A stretch of 64,000 nt of DNA from positions 3,343 through 67,342 of the forward strand of contig NZ_CALDXR010000005.1 in assembly GCF_937920985.1 (NCBI RefSeq), written 5' to 3'. Below the pieces are notes generated by a model that worked only from the letters and a program-made list of their open reading frames with translations, did not search any database and had not been told where the DNA came from. This document shows, one piece after another, positions 17,285 to 26,375 of this stretch. This DNA is from an uncultured Phascolarctobacterium sp. (GTDB lineage: Bacteria > Bacillota > Negativicutes > Acidaminococcales > Acidaminococcaceae). The position numbers and the translations under genes are program-made. Every line of letters begins with the position of its first letter. Position 1 is the stretch's first letter.

Positions 17285-18904
17285 TTACAGGCTGCGGATT
17301 TTTTTGCGCAGCGGCAGAATGGTTGCCGGACTTACGGAAAGCTCGTCCATGCCCATGCGTACAAATTCCTTCGTCAGGCTCAAATCAGCGCCTAGCTCGC
17401 CACAGACGCCGCACCAGATGCCTGCTGCATGCGCTCCCTGCACCGTCATTTCAATCAGGCGCAAAATTGCAGGATGGTGTGCATCAAAGAACGGCTCTAA
17501 CCGCTGGTTCTGGCGGTCTATCGCCAAGGTATACTGGCTCAAATCGTTCGTACCGATGCTGAAGAAATCAACTTCCTTCGCCAGCTCCGCGCTTACCAGC
17601 GCTGCCGCCGGCGTTTCAATCATAATGCCGACTTCCATCTTCGAATCGTAGGATACGCCTGCATATTTCAGCTCTGCCTGCACCTCGCGCAGAATTTTGC
17701 GTGCCTTGCGCACCTCTTCTACGCTGATAATCATCGGGAACATCACCGCCAGCTTGCCATAGGCGGAAGCGCGGCAGATAGCGCGCAGCTGCGTAGCAAA
17801 CAGCTCCGGTCTTTCCAGACAGATACGGATAGCGCGATAGCCAAGCGCCGGATTTTCCTCCTGCGGCAGTTCAAAATAATCAGCCTGCTTATCGGCACCG
17901 ATATCAAGCGTACGGATAATTACGCGTTTGCCGGCCATTGCTTCCGCTGCCAGCTTATACTTTTCAAACTGCTGCTCTTCAGTCGGATAATCCTTACTTT
18001 CCAGGTAAATGAATTCGCTGCGGAAAAGGCCGATGCCCTCTGCATCGTTCGCCAGTACACTGGCTAAATCGCCCGTGCCGCCGATGTTAGCATATACATG
18101 CACCTGCTGACCGCCGCCGGTGATGCTCTTTTTGCCCTTGAGTTCCTCCAAGAGCTTTTTATGCTGTGCATCCTGCTCCATCTTTGCCTTGATGCGTTCC
18201 AACGTAGCCTCATCAGGATCAACGAAAACTTCGCCGGTATAGCCATCAACCGCTATCAGCTTGCCGTCATATTCTTCACCGATGCCGCTGCCTGTGTTGA
18301 CAACCGCCGGAATGCCAATCGTACGCGCCAGAATTGCCGTATGGGAATTTACACTGCCTGCTGCCGTCACAAAGCCCTGTACACACGATTTATCAAGCTG
18401 CACAGTTTCGCTGGGTGCCAGGTCATCCGCTGCCAGAATATAGCTGCCGCTGCCGCTTTCCCAGCTGCTGCCTCCATCACCCAGACAGCCAAGCACCTTG
18501 TTGGAAATATCCTTGACGTCGGCAGCACGTGCACGCATATAATCATCTTCCATCGAAGAAAAAATTTCTGCAAAATTGGCGGCCGTCGTCTGTACCGCAT
18601 ATTCCGCATTAACCTGCTGCGTGCGGATAATACCCTCTACGGACTCAATATAATCAAGGTCCTCCAGCATCATCTGATGGATTTCAAAAATAGCGGCATT
18701 ATCCTTGCCTACATCTACAACAGCCTTTTCATAAAGCTCTGCCAGCTTAGCAATAGCCTCCTGACGTGCTGCCTGAAAGCGTGCAACCTCAGTCTCGGCA
18801 TTCTGCACCTTACGGCGTTTAACTGCTGCCGCATTACGACGCAATACAGCCAAGGTTCCCAGCGTAACGCCACCGCAAACGCCCTTACCCTTTAATGAAA
18901 GCAT
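17285..18904 (-). CDS. ptsI: PTS enzyme I (phosphoenolpyruvate-protein phosphotransferase)
   Basis: 539 residues. Enzyme I takes phosphate from PEP and passes it to HPr. The phosphohistidine lies in GSVNSHTAILARTIGIPAVV (about residues 183-202). The PEP-binding half shows RTLDIGADK, EVGIMIETPAA, FFSIGTNDLSQYTLA and the catalytic Cys in CGVCGE. Length is slightly short of the usual 570. A GAGGTG ribosome site precedes the ATG. It is the last gene of fruR-fruK-fruA-ptsH-ptsI, so general PTS enzymes are co-expressed with the fructose transporter. Confidence 0.95.
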   Translation of the reverse strand: MLSLKGKGVCGGVTLGTLAVLRRNAAAVKRRKVQNAETEVARFQAARQEAIAKLAELYEKAVVDVGKDNAAIFEIHQMMLEDLDYIESVEGIIRTQQVNAEYAVQTTAANFAEIFSSMEDDYMRARAADVKDISNKVLGCLGDGGSSWESGSGSYILAADDLAPSETVQLDKSCVQGFVTAAGSVNSHTAILARTIGIPAVVNTGSGIGEEYDGKLIAVDGYTGEVFVDPDEATLERIKAKMEQDAQHKKLLEELKGKKSITGGGQQVHVYANIGGTGDLASVLANDAEGIGLFRSEFIYLESKDYPTEEQQFEKYKLAAEAMAGKRVIIRTLDIGADKQADYFELPQEENPALGYRAIRICLERPELFATQLRAICRASAYGKLAVMFPMIISVEEVRKARKILREVQAELKYAGVSYDSKMEVGIMIETPAAALVSAELAKEVDFFSIGTNDLSQYTLAIDRQNQRLEPFFDAHHPAILRLIEMTVQGAHAAGIWCGVCGELGADLSLTKEFVRMGMDELSVSPATILPLRKKIRSL

Positions 18905-18940
18905 CTTATCACCTCGCGAAAAATCACTCTTACTGCGAAA

Positions 18941-19198
18941 TTACAGGTTAGCTTTGAAGAAAGCCTCCAAAGCTGCTGCCGCTGCATCTTCATCCGCACC
19001 CTCGCAGGTAACAGTAATCTCTTCACCCTTTTTAACGCCCAGGGCCATAACACCGAAGATACGCTTCAAATCGCCTTTTTTGGCACCCTTGGCAATGGTG
19101 GTACTGCTGGCAAATTTGGCAGCCTCCTTCACGAGCAGTCCTGCCGGACGTGCATGGATGCCGGCCTCATCAGTAATAACATAAGTAAATTGTTGCAT
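18941..19198 (-). CDS. ptsH: HPr phosphocarrier protein lacking Ser46
   Basis: 85 residues. The active histidine is in GIHARPAG (His15). The regulatory site of Bacillota, normally Ser46 in LKSIMGVMSLG, reads LKRIFGVMALG here: arginine replaces the serine phosphorylated by HPr kinase. It should still carry phosphate from enzyme I to the fructose transporter, but the ordinary Ser-P catabolite repression route cannot work through this copy. It stands between fruA and ptsI in the fructose operon with a strong GGAGG ribosome site. Confidence 0.95.
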   Translation of the reverse strand: MQQFTYVITDEAGIHARPAGLLVKEAAKFASSTTIAKGAKKGDLKRIFGVMALGVKKGEEITVTCEGADEDAAAAALEAFFKANL

Positions 19199-19286
19199 TT
19201 TTATTTCCTCCGTTTCACTAATAACAATATTCTGCCGCTAAATTCCTAAAATCCTATTTTTGTTTTTATCTTTTTTTCTCTATCTA

Positions 19287-21191
19287 TTATTCGTTTACGT
19301 TCTGTTTAACAAACCCCATAAGCACAGCTGCCAGCACACTGCCTGCTGCCAAAGCTGCAAAATACATCGGCCAGTTCTGCACTACGCCAAAGACGAACAC
19401 ACCACCATGCGGTGCCGGGACGCTGCAGCCAAAGGCCATGGACAAAGCACCGGCCACACCACTGCCCAAAGCGCAGGTCGGAATTACGCGCAGCGGGTCA
19501 CTTGCTGCAAAAGGAATTGCACCTTCGGTAATGAAGGACAGGCCCATGATAAAGTTGGTCACACCGGACTGACGCTCCTTAGAAGTAAATTTACTTTTAA
19601 ACAGCATAGTGCACAGTGCAATTGCCAGCGGCGGAACCATACCGCCAATCATAACCGCAGCCATAATCTCGCTGCTTACAGCGCTGCCGTCGGCAGCAGC
19701 CAGGGAAGCAGTACCGAATACATAAGCTGCCTTGTTCAGAGGACCGCCGAAATCGATGGACATCATAGCTCCCAATACAAAGCCCATCATTACCTTACTG
19801 GTTGTGCTCATGCTTGCCAGCGCACCTGCCAGCCATTGGTTGAAGGCTGCAGTCGGCGGGTTAATAACGTAGGTCATCAATACGCCCATAAGCAGCAGGC
19901 CGATAACAGGATACAGCAGAATCGGCTTCAGGCCTTCCAGGCTGTCAGGCAGTACACTGAATACCTTGCGCAGTGCCAGAATCAGATAACCGCCGATGAA
20001 GCCTGCAAACAGCGCGCCGAAGAAGCCGCTGCCGCCGGAGGCTGCCAAAAAGCCGCCTACGATACCAAGCATCAGTGCCGGACGCTCGCCAATACTCATA
20101 GCGATATAGCCTGCCAGAATCGGCATCATCATGCTGAACGCCAAACCGCCGATATTCTTGAAGAAGGCTGCCAACGGCGTGCCGCTGCCAAACTTAGCCG
20201 TACCGGCAAATTCCATATCGAACAGGAAAGCCAGCGCGATAAGAATACCACCGCCGATTACAAACGGCAGCATGTGCGAAACGCCATTCATCAGATGCTT
20301 ATAAATTTGTCTCCCCAGACTTTCCTCAGCATCTGCCACGTCACTGGTCGTTTCGCTGCCACCCTTGCCTGCGTAAGCAGGAACCTTACCGCTCAGAATC
20401 TCCTCGATAAGCTCCTTCGGCTTGTTGATACCGTCAGCTACCTTAACGAAGATAACAGGCTTGCCTGCAAAGCGCTCTACAGGCACGTTCTTGTCAGCAG
20501 CCACAATAATGCCTTCGGCTTCTTCAATCTCTGCCGCCGTCAGCTTATTCTTTACGCCGCCACTGCCATTGGTTTCAACCTTCATTGCAACGCCCATCTT
20601 ACCGGCCATCTCCTGCAAAGCCTCTGCTGCCATATAGGTATGTGCAATACCGGTCGGGCAGGCAGTAACAGCCAGCACCTTGCGCTGCTGCGCAGGCTCC
20701 GCTGCCGGTGCTGCTTCTTCCTCGTCCTCAAACTTTTCGTTTTCGTATTTGTTGATAACTGACAAAAAGTCCTTAGCGCTGCCGGCATTCAGCAGCTCAC
20801 TGCGAAAGTCATCATTCATCAGCAGCATGCTCAGGTGACTCAGCACATCAAGATGTACATTATCCTTCGTATCAGGTGCTGCAATCAGGAAGAACAGCTT
20901 CGCAGGCTCTCCGTCCAGACTGTCGAAGTCAACACCGTCCTTTACCAGCATAGCTGCCAGTCCCGGTGCCTTTACCGCACTCGTCTTGGCATGCGGAATG
21001 GCAATGCCCTCGCCGATACCTGTGCTGCCCTCCTCCTCACGGCGCAGCACGCAAGCTCTGTATTCATCCTTATCAAGCAGATTACCGCCGCTCTCCATCA
21101 GCGTAATCAAATGCTCCAGCGCTGCTGCCTTATCCTTAGGCTGCGCTTTCAGGTCAATGCTTTCTACCTTTAGCAAATCAACTATTTTCAT
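19287..21191 (-). CDS. fruA: fructose PTS permease EIIABC
   Basis: 634 residues in the order IIA-IIB-IIC. IIA (residues 1-150) has the phosphohistidine in GIAIPHAKT. A linker rich in Glu and Ala follows. IIB (about 168-265) begins VTACPTGIAHTYMAAE with its active Cys. IIC (about 285-630) is an eight-to-ten-segment membrane domain beginning NGVSHMLPFVIGGG. It imports fructose and phosphorylates it to fructose 1-phosphate, the substrate of the neighbouring fruK product. All domains are intact. Confidence 0.93.
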   Translation of the reverse strand: MKIVDLLKVESIDLKAQPKDKAAALEHLITLMESGGNLLDKDEYRACVLRREEEGSTGIGEGIAIPHAKTSAVKAPGLAAMLVKDGVDFDSLDGEPAKLFFLIAAPDTKDNVHLDVLSHLSMLLMNDDFRSELLNAGSAKDFLSVINKYENEKFEDEEEAAPAAEPAQQRKVLAVTACPTGIAHTYMAAEALQEMAGKMGVAMKVETNGSGGVKNKLTAAEIEEAEGIIVAADKNVPVERFAGKPVIFVKVADGINKPKELIEEILSGKVPAYAGKGGSETTSDVADAEESLGRQIYKHLMNGVSHMLPFVIGGGILIALAFLFDMEFAGTAKFGSGTPLAAFFKNIGGLAFSMMMPILAGYIAMSIGERPALMLGIVGGFLAASGGSGFFGALFAGFIGGYLILALRKVFSVLPDSLEGLKPILLYPVIGLLLMGVLMTYVINPPTAAFNQWLAGALASMSTTSKVMMGFVLGAMMSIDFGGPLNKAAYVFGTASLAAADGSAVSSEIMAAVMIGGMVPPLAIALCTMLFKSKFTSKERQSGVTNFIMGLSFITEGAIPFAASDPLRVIPTCALGSGVAGALSMAFGCSVPAPHGGVFVFGVVQNWPMYFAALAAGSVLAAVLMGFVKQNVNE

Positions 21192-21211
21192 CTTTTTTTG
21201 CCCCTTCTTTT

Positions 21212-22129
21212 TTATTTATTAGTCACGCCCTGTAAAATAATTTCATCAATATCCTCACGTGTTGCCAGCCAATCCTTAAACGCGCTTGCGCTGCCTGTGG
21301 CTACGCCCAAGCGCAGCGCTTCCTCATAATCCTGCGTTTTGAGATAGCCTGCCAAAAAACCTGCCACCATACTGTCACCGGCACCAACAGAGTTTACTAG
21401 CTTACCCTTCGGTGAAGCCATCATATGCTGCCTGCCATTTTCGTCCAACAGTACAGCACCGTCCGCTCCACGCGAAACCAGCACATTACGTGCTCCCTGC
21501 TGCTGCAGCTTCAGCGCAGCAGCAAGAATATCCTCCTCATTCAGCAGCGGTCCCCGGCCAAAGAACTTTCCTAATTCCTCATGGTTTGGTTTGATTAAAA
21601 ACGGCTTATATTTCAGCACCTTGAGAAGCAAATCGCCGGTAGCATCTACCACAACCCGTGTGCAAGCAGGCTGCAGCAGCTCCAGAATCTGCTCATAAAT
21701 ATCATCCGGCAGCGAAGCGGGTATGCTTCCTGCCAAAACTAAAATATCATCCTGCGTCAGTCCCTGCAGCTTGGTGAAAAGCTTTTGCAGCTCCTCCTTG
21801 CTCAGCTGCGGACCCTGACCGTTCAGCGCCGTTTCCGAGTCCGAAATAATCTTCGTATTAATGCGCGAGTAGCCTTGACTGGCCTGAATAAAATCACAGC
21901 GGCAGCCTGCCTCCTGCAGCAGGCGTTCTATTTCTGCACCGCTGAAGCCGGCTGTAAAGCCCAAAGCTACCGATTGCAGCCCCAAATTTTGCAGCACCAG
22001 CGAAACATTGATTCCCTTGCCACCCGGATATATATTTTCTACTTGGGTGCGGTTAATCTCGCCTACCGCAAAATTATCAACCTTTACCACATAATCCAAG
22101 GAAGGGTTAAAGGTTACAGTGTAAATCAA
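21212..22129 (-). CDS. fruK: 1-phosphofructokinase
   Basis: 305 residues of the PfkB/ribokinase fold: N-terminal FNPSLDYVV and GGKGINVSLVL, C-terminal anion-hole motif NSVGAGDSMVAGFLAGY with the catalytic Asp. It converts fructose 1-phosphate to fructose 1,6-bisphosphate. The start is a TTG (22,127-22,129) that overlaps the fruR stop as TTGA; GGAGG lies 10 bases upstream. This implies translational coupling to the regulator. Confidence 0.92.
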   Translation of the reverse strand: MIYTVTFNPSLDYVVKVDNFAVGEINRTQVENIYPGGKGINVSLVLQNLGLQSVALGFTAGFSGAEIERLLQEAGCRCDFIQASQGYSRINTKIISDSETALNGQGPQLSKEELQKLFTKLQGLTQDDILVLAGSIPASLPDDIYEQILELLQPACTRVVVDATGDLLLKVLKYKPFLIKPNHEELGKFFGRGPLLNEEDILAAALKLQQQGARNVLVSRGADGAVLLDENGRQHMMASPKGKLVNSVGAGDSMVAGFLAGYLKTQDYEEALRLGVATGSASAFKDWLATREDIDEIILQGVTNK

Positions 22130-22878
22130 AGCACAATCACCTCCGTATGCTGCTTATAAGGCTTAACGTTCAAGCCCTCCTGCGCAGCTGTAATAATCAC
22201 GCCCTTGGACAAAGGGCCGAAGGACACATTCGACAGTGCCTCAAACTTGCTGGCATCTGCAAGCACATAGCATTTATGGCAATGCTCCATCGCCACGCGC
22301 TTATTCATGGCCTCCTCTATATCAGGAGTAGTGAAGCCCTCTTCCACCGTAATACCGTTGGTTCCGAAAAAGCCCTTGCTGAAATGATAATGCTGCAGGG
22401 AAGCAACCGCTTCCGTACCGATTACCGCATCAGTTGTCGCCTTTACGCGTCCTGCAAGCAGCAGTGTCTTCAGGCCGCGCTGAGCCAGCTTCTGTGCCAG
22501 CGTAATACCGTTCGTTACATAAACAGCATCCTTCTCCGTCAGATAGGTTGCCAGCTGCTCGGTTGTCGAGCCCGCATCAAGAAAAATAAAATCGTTGGGA
22601 CGCACCAGCGTTGCCGCATACGCAGCAATTGTACGCTTATCTTCAATGTTACGACTGTATTTTTCCTGCATATTGCGCTCCTGCACAGGCTCCGCCTCGC
22701 GCACGGCAGTCGCACCACCATGCACCTTGCGTACCTTGCCCAAGCTGTCCAACTGCACCAAATCACGGCGGATAGTGGACTCAGAGGTTTCCAGAAGCCT
22801 TGCCAGCTCCGGTACTGTCGCCGCACCGTCACGCGTGACAATGCGGACAATTTCTTCAAATCTTTCTTGCGTTAACAT
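22126..22878 (-). CDS. fruR: DeoR-family regulator of the fructose operon
   Basis: 250 residues from the ATG at 22,878, chosen because AGGAG lies 8 bases upstream; the ATG two codons earlier is too close. An N-terminal helix-turn-helix (about residues 6-57, with TSESTIRRDLVQLD) is followed by a DeoR sensor domain with the FLDAGSTTEQLA and TDAVIGTEA segments that bind a sugar phosphate. It is probably a repressor released by fructose 1-phosphate (known for the family). It is first in the operon and may be autoregulated. Confidence 0.88.
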   Translation of the reverse strand: MLTQERFEEIVRIVTRDGAATVPELARLLETSESTIRRDLVQLDSLGKVRKVHGGATAVREAEPVQERNMQEKYSRNIEDKRTIAAYAATLVRPNDFIFLDAGSTTEQLATYLTEKDAVYVTNGITLAQKLAQRGLKTLLLAGRVKATTDAVIGTEAVASLQHYHFSKGFFGTNGITVEEGFTTPDIEEAMNKRVAMEHCHKCYVLADASKFEALSNVSFGPLSKGVIITAAQEGLNVKPYKQHTEVIVL

Positions 22879-22900
22879 GAGCATCTCTCCTCTTGCAGAT

Positions 22901-22945
22901 ATTATATAACCATTTTCACGCAAAATCAATCATTTTTGAGCAAAA
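22901..22945 (-). promoter_or_regulatory. fru operon promoter with repeated operator-like sites
   Basis: The minus strand has TTGATT (22924-22929), 17 bp, TATAAT (22901-22906). Two 15-bp repeats, TTTTGCGTGAAAATG (22911-22925) and TTTTGCTCAAAAATG (22931-22945), stand 20 bp apart, the first overlapping the promoter. A weaker third CATTTTT copy begins at 22,951. They are plausible FruR sites. Confidence 0.6.
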
Positions 22946-23001
22946 ATCCGCATTTTTTTGAATTATTTTTGCAGATTATCTTCAGCACTTCCAAGGCAAA
23001 G

Positions 23002-23040
23002 AAAAATGGATGCCTCTCCTATAGCAGAGAAGCATCCATC
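23002..23040 (-). terminator. terminator of the thioesterase operon
   Basis: ATGGATGC...GCATCCAT stem with inner pairs and a T-run on the minus strand, about 50 bp after the last gene of that operon. Confidence 0.8.
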
Positions 23041-23089
23041 ATAAAGTATCATTTATATAATTTTAAAGACAGTGCATAAAAGCGTCAGC

Positions 23090-23617
23090 TTATTTTACCA
23101 ATGCACGCATTTCATCCGCAGTCAGAGTAAAGTATTCTTTTACGGTATAAAGCTCACGGCGACCGCGGCAATCAGCAAACAAAGCAACATCAACATCAGG
23201 AATATTTTCCATTGCTTCCTCTAAGCTCTTGCCGTTTTTGGCATAAGCCTCAAAGCGCAGGACAAACTTTTCGCCGGTACCTGCCGGAACCAGCATTGCT
23301 TCAAAATAATCATCCTCGCGCAGATAGCCCTCACGGTTAACCTTGCCACGCAGCAACACATCACTATACTGCTCCTGCGGCAGATAAATACGCATATAAG
23401 CATCCAGAATAGTACCTTCCTGCTTGCCTACGTTATCAAAAGGTACTTCTAAGGAAAAATCAATTCTGTCGGCATATACCTTATCCAAAACAGCCTTAGT
23501 GCGCTGCTTTACCAGCAGACGCATTACAGCATCACCCTGCATAGAAATATATACACCTACAATTATAACGCCCAAAATAAACAGTCCTACAAGGACTCCC
23601 ACAATCGTCATCAGCAT
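23090..23617 (-). CDS. membrane-anchored protein of unknown function
   Basis: 175 residues. One hydrophobic N-terminal segment (residues 3-27) anchors a soluble domain of about 145 residues, which I do not recognise. It lies 12 bp after the F420-ligase-like gene and ends the three-gene operon with the thioesterase. Confidence 0.7.
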   Translation of the reverse strand: MLMTIVGVLVGLFILGVIIVGVYISMQGDAVMRLLVKQRTKAVLDKVYADRIDFSLEVPFDNVGKQEGTILDAYMRIYLPQEQYSDVLLRGKVNREGYLREDDYFEAMLVPAGTGEKFVLRFEAYAKNGKSLEEAMENIPDVDVALFADCRGRRELYTVKEYFTLTADEMRALVK

Positions 23618-23629
23618 CTTGCTTCCTCC

Positions 23630-24274
23630 TTACGCCTTATGATAATCCTTGATAATGCAGATTGGTGTTTTTTCACTGCCGTTGCCAAAGGGATTATCAA
23701 TGAGGATTTCCGCAACCTTATCCGGATCAACGCCCTTAGACCAGCCAAGCACTGCAGAGCGCTTCAAATCGTTAACGTCGGCAATAGCAGCGCCATAGCA
23801 GCCACAGGCCTTGGTAATAGCTTCAGCAACCTTTTCCGGTTCTGCCGGACCGTAAACAATATGCTTGTCATACGGAGGCATCGTGCCGGTAACGTCGTCA
23901 ATCAGGCGAGCCTGCTTGCCTGCCATACGGTAGAAGGTACCGCTTACGCCTACGCATTTAGCAGCAAAGCCGCAAATTACGGCCCACAGAACGCGCGCAC
24001 CGCCCTCTGCGTCAATCAAAGACTGCATGCTGTACCAGCTGCTGATACTGCCCTTAGCAGGGAACAGATGCGACAGCACCTTAGCCAGCGGCCCCGGATG
24101 GAACTCCTCACAGCGCATTGCTCTGCCCTGGGTAATTGCTACTACACTTTCGGCAGTGCAGACAACATCATTAGGGCCGATTTTATCCTTGGCATATTCC
24201 AAAATAGCATCACAGATATCATCGTGATGAGTCAAAATTCTTGTCGGCACAGGAACAATCTTATACTTTTCCAT
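23630..24274 (-). CDS. F420-0:gamma-glutamyl ligase-like protein
   Basis: 214 residues from the ATG at 24,274 (GGAGGAG upstream). Segments such as VPVPTRILTHHDDI, VVCTAESVVAITQGR, VGVSGTFYRMAG and IDDVTGTMPPYD match the CofE-like F420-ligase fold found also in many bacteria that do not make F420. Those family members may attach glutamate to other acceptors, so the substrate is not assigned. It begins 4 bp after the thioesterase gene. Confidence 0.7.
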   Translation of the reverse strand: MEKYKIVPVPTRILTHHDDICDAILEYAKDKIGPNDVVCTAESVVAITQGRAMRCEEFHPGPLAKVLSHLFPAKGSISSWYSMQSLIDAEGGARVLWAVICGFAAKCVGVSGTFYRMAGKQARLIDDVTGTMPPYDKHIVYGPAEPEKVAEAITKACGCYGAAIADVNDLKRSAVLGWSKGVDPDKVAEILIDNPFGNGSEKTPICIIKDYHKA

Positions 24275-24278
24275 ACTC

Positions 24279-24704
24279 TCACATCTCCTCCGCAGCCTTA
24301 TCCGCTGCATATACCTTCTGAATTTTATCATACCATTCAGGCTTCAGACGGACAATGTGACCTTCATTATCGGTAAACACATTGCGCGTATGGCCTTCCA
24401 CCGCTACAGCACCGTCGCGCAGACGGATAACAGTATAATCAAATTCCATTTTTGCTTTATTAAAGGCACTCATTTTTACCTGTACTTCAAAATCATCATC
24501 AAAGGTACAGGAATTTTTATATTTGGCGCGTACCTCGGTAATCGGGAAAATAACGCCATCAGCCATCAGCTCGCCCAGGGAAATACCGCAGGCACGCAGA
24601 TATGCTACACGTCCCATTTCAAACCAGCGCAGATAGTTGGCATGATGCACAACACCCATCATATCAGTTTCAACAAAACGCACCTTATCTCGTATTGTAA
24701 TCAT
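24279..24704 (-). CDS. acyl-CoA thioesterase (YbgC/FadM type)
   Basis: 141 residues, hot-dog fold. The active-site pattern VRFVETDMMGVVHHANYLRWFE with the conserved Asp and His-Asn-Tyr is the 4-hydroxybenzoyl-CoA thioesterase family signature. It hydrolyses acyl-CoA or acyl-ACP thioesters; the acyl group is unknown. First gene of a compact operon with the F420-ligase-like and membrane-anchored proteins. AAGGAG precedes the ATG. Confidence 0.85.
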   Translation of the reverse strand: MITIRDKVRFVETDMMGVVHHANYLRWFEMGRVAYLRACGISLGELMADGVIFPITEVRAKYKNSCTFDDDFEVQVKMSAFNKAKMEFDYTVIRLRDGAVAVEGHTRNVFTDNEGHIVRLKPEWYDKIQKVYAADKAAEEM

Positions 24705-24799
24705 AAAATCTCCTTTTCATCTTCAAGGCTGCCTGCAGATAACAGGCTTACAATCAATTTATTATTATAGCACTTTTAGCGCCAAGTGCCTAACAAATC

Positions 24800-25927
24800 T
24801 TATAAATTAGGTAAATTTTTCTCTGCCAGCAGATGCTTAACTTTTTCAGCCAGCAAAGCGTAAAGTACGGAAAACAGCGGTACGCAGACAATCATACCGG
24901 CAACACCGCCAAGGCTCGCGCCAATCGTCACCGCCGCCAGCACCCACAGCTCCGAAAGACCGACAGCCTTGCCCACAATCTTAGGATAAAGCAAATCAGC
25001 TTCGATGCGCTGCAGCACAATGTATAATATGATAAAATACCAAATTTTCTCCGGTGCGGCCACCAGTATTAAAAAACAGCCGATAAGAGCACTGATTAAG
25101 GTACCGAGAATCGGTATCAGGCTCAGCACCGCTACCAGCAGCGAAATCACTGTCGCATAGGGAAAGCCGCAAAGCTTCATGCCGACGAAATACATCACGC
25201 CCAAAAGCAGCGCCACTACCAGCTGCCCACCTACAAAGCCGCGGAAAATCTGCTCCGCCGTTTGCAAAACATGCAGGATATAAGCAGCGCGCTCCTTCGA
25301 GCAAAAGGCAAAAATTACCCGTTTAAAATTGCGCACTAGGCGATGCTTTTCCAGCAGACAATAAATTGCTACAACAAAACCGATAACACAGTTGGCGAGC
25401 ACCTCAAAGAGTGAGGCTGTTGCCAAAAACGTCTGCTCCAGCAGTAAGCGCTTGTTGTTCTGCAAATAATTAAGCAGCGTCTGATAAACCTCCTTAGCCT
25501 GCGCCTGTACCACAGCCAGCTCGTCTGCAGAGAAGGAAAGCTCCTGCGCCTTCTGCTGCAGATAAATATTCAGCTTGGCCAACGCCGGCGGCAGCATCTT
25601 AACGAGCATTTTCATACTGGCGTGCAGCTCGGGCACAATCGTCAGCACAAAGAAGGCTAAAAAGCCAATGATAATCACAAGGCTTAAAAGCAGGCAAACG
25701 GGACGTTCAAAGCGCGACACGACGCTCTGCTTAAAAATCCTGCGCCAATATTGCTCCAGCTTGTTCATCAGCACGTTGACGATAAAAGCCATGCAACCGC
25801 CAATGACAAACGGAAGAATGATATCATATAAGCTGCCCAGCAAATGCAGGCTGACGCTGTAATTCCACAACGCCCAGATAAGTACAATTGCAAAGGCCAG
25901 CAGACAATACGGATTTTTATCTTTCAT
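24800..25927 (-). CDS. AI-2E family transporter
   Basis: 375 residues from the ATG at 25,927 (GAGG at 6 bases). About eight hydrophobic segments with a large hydrophilic loop around residues 100-170, and the conserved C-terminal region beginning GTLISALIG and running to VCVPLFSVLYA. The family exports various solutes, including autoinducer-2, Na+ and others; no substrate is inferred. Monocistronic. Confidence 0.85.
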   Translation of the reverse strand: MKDKNPYCLLAFAIVLIWALWNYSVSLHLLGSLYDIILPFVIGGCMAFIVNVLMNKLEQYWRRIFKQSVVSRFERPVCLLLSLVIIIGFLAFFVLTIVPELHASMKMLVKMLPPALAKLNIYLQQKAQELSFSADELAVVQAQAKEVYQTLLNYLQNNKRLLLEQTFLATASLFEVLANCVIGFVVAIYCLLEKHRLVRNFKRVIFAFCSKERAAYILHVLQTAEQIFRGFVGGQLVVALLLGVMYFVGMKLCGFPYATVISLLVAVLSLIPILGTLISALIGCFLILVAAPEKIWYFIILYIVLQRIEADLLYPKIVGKAVGLSELWVLAAVTIGASLGGVAGMIVCVPLFSVLYALLAEKVKHLLAEKNLPNL

Positions 25928-26077
25928 AAGCAACCTCTATTCAAAGCGCATGTCCAAGGTAATACATGCTTATTAAATTAATAATATTATTGTAACATAT
26001 AAGCGCGCACAAGACAAAAAAGAAGGCTTTTCTTTGCATAAGTTTCACATCTGTGGTATAATTCCATTGTAGTTTTT

Positions 26078-26152
26078 GCGCCTGTAGCTCAGTGGATAGA
26101 GCAATGGTCTCCGGAACCGTGTGCGGAGGTTCGATTCCTCTCAGGCGCACCA
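26078..26152 (+). tRNA. tRNA-Arg (anticodon CCG)
   Basis: Acceptor GCGCCTG pairs with CAGGCGC, anticodon stem ATGGT/ACCGT around CTCCGGA (anticodon CCG), T-arm GGAGG TTCGATT CCTCT with one imperfect pair, and an encoded CCA. Its 3' part is repeated twice downstream, which marks it as an integration hotspot. Confidence 0.93.
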
Positions 26153-26164
26153 CAAAGAAAAGTA

Positions 26165-26195
26165 CCCTTTCCATTTGTTTGGGAAGGGATTTTTT
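26165..26195 (+). terminator. terminator after tRNA-Arg(CCG)
   Basis: CCCTTTCC / GGGAAGGG stem followed by six T. Confidence 0.75.
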
Positions 26196-26234
26196 ATGCA
26201 CTAATATTATCGACCGGTTTTATATTCCTCTATA

Positions 26235-26263
26235 TTCACTTTTCTGCAAACATATGTTAAAAT
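26235..26263 (+). promoter_or_regulatory. promoter of the small hydrophobic peptide gene
   Basis: TTCACT (26235-26240), 17-bp spacer, TAAAAT (26258-26263). The expected transcript starts near 26,270 with a 100-nt leader that contains a CTACC-acagc-GGTAG hairpin. Confidence 0.55.
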
Positions 26264-26375
26264 TAGTTAGTACTACCACAGCGGTAGGCGGTTGCTCTCC
26301 TCGGAGGGCTTTGCGGCTCTCCTATTGCAAGAATCCATATCCTTATGGAAATCTACAAGAAAGAGGGTGGCGCCG

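Noticed and set aside
19260..20762. 500-codon open frame on the plus strand
   Set aside because: Antisense to fruA, with His/Gln/Cys-rich composition typical of shadow frames.
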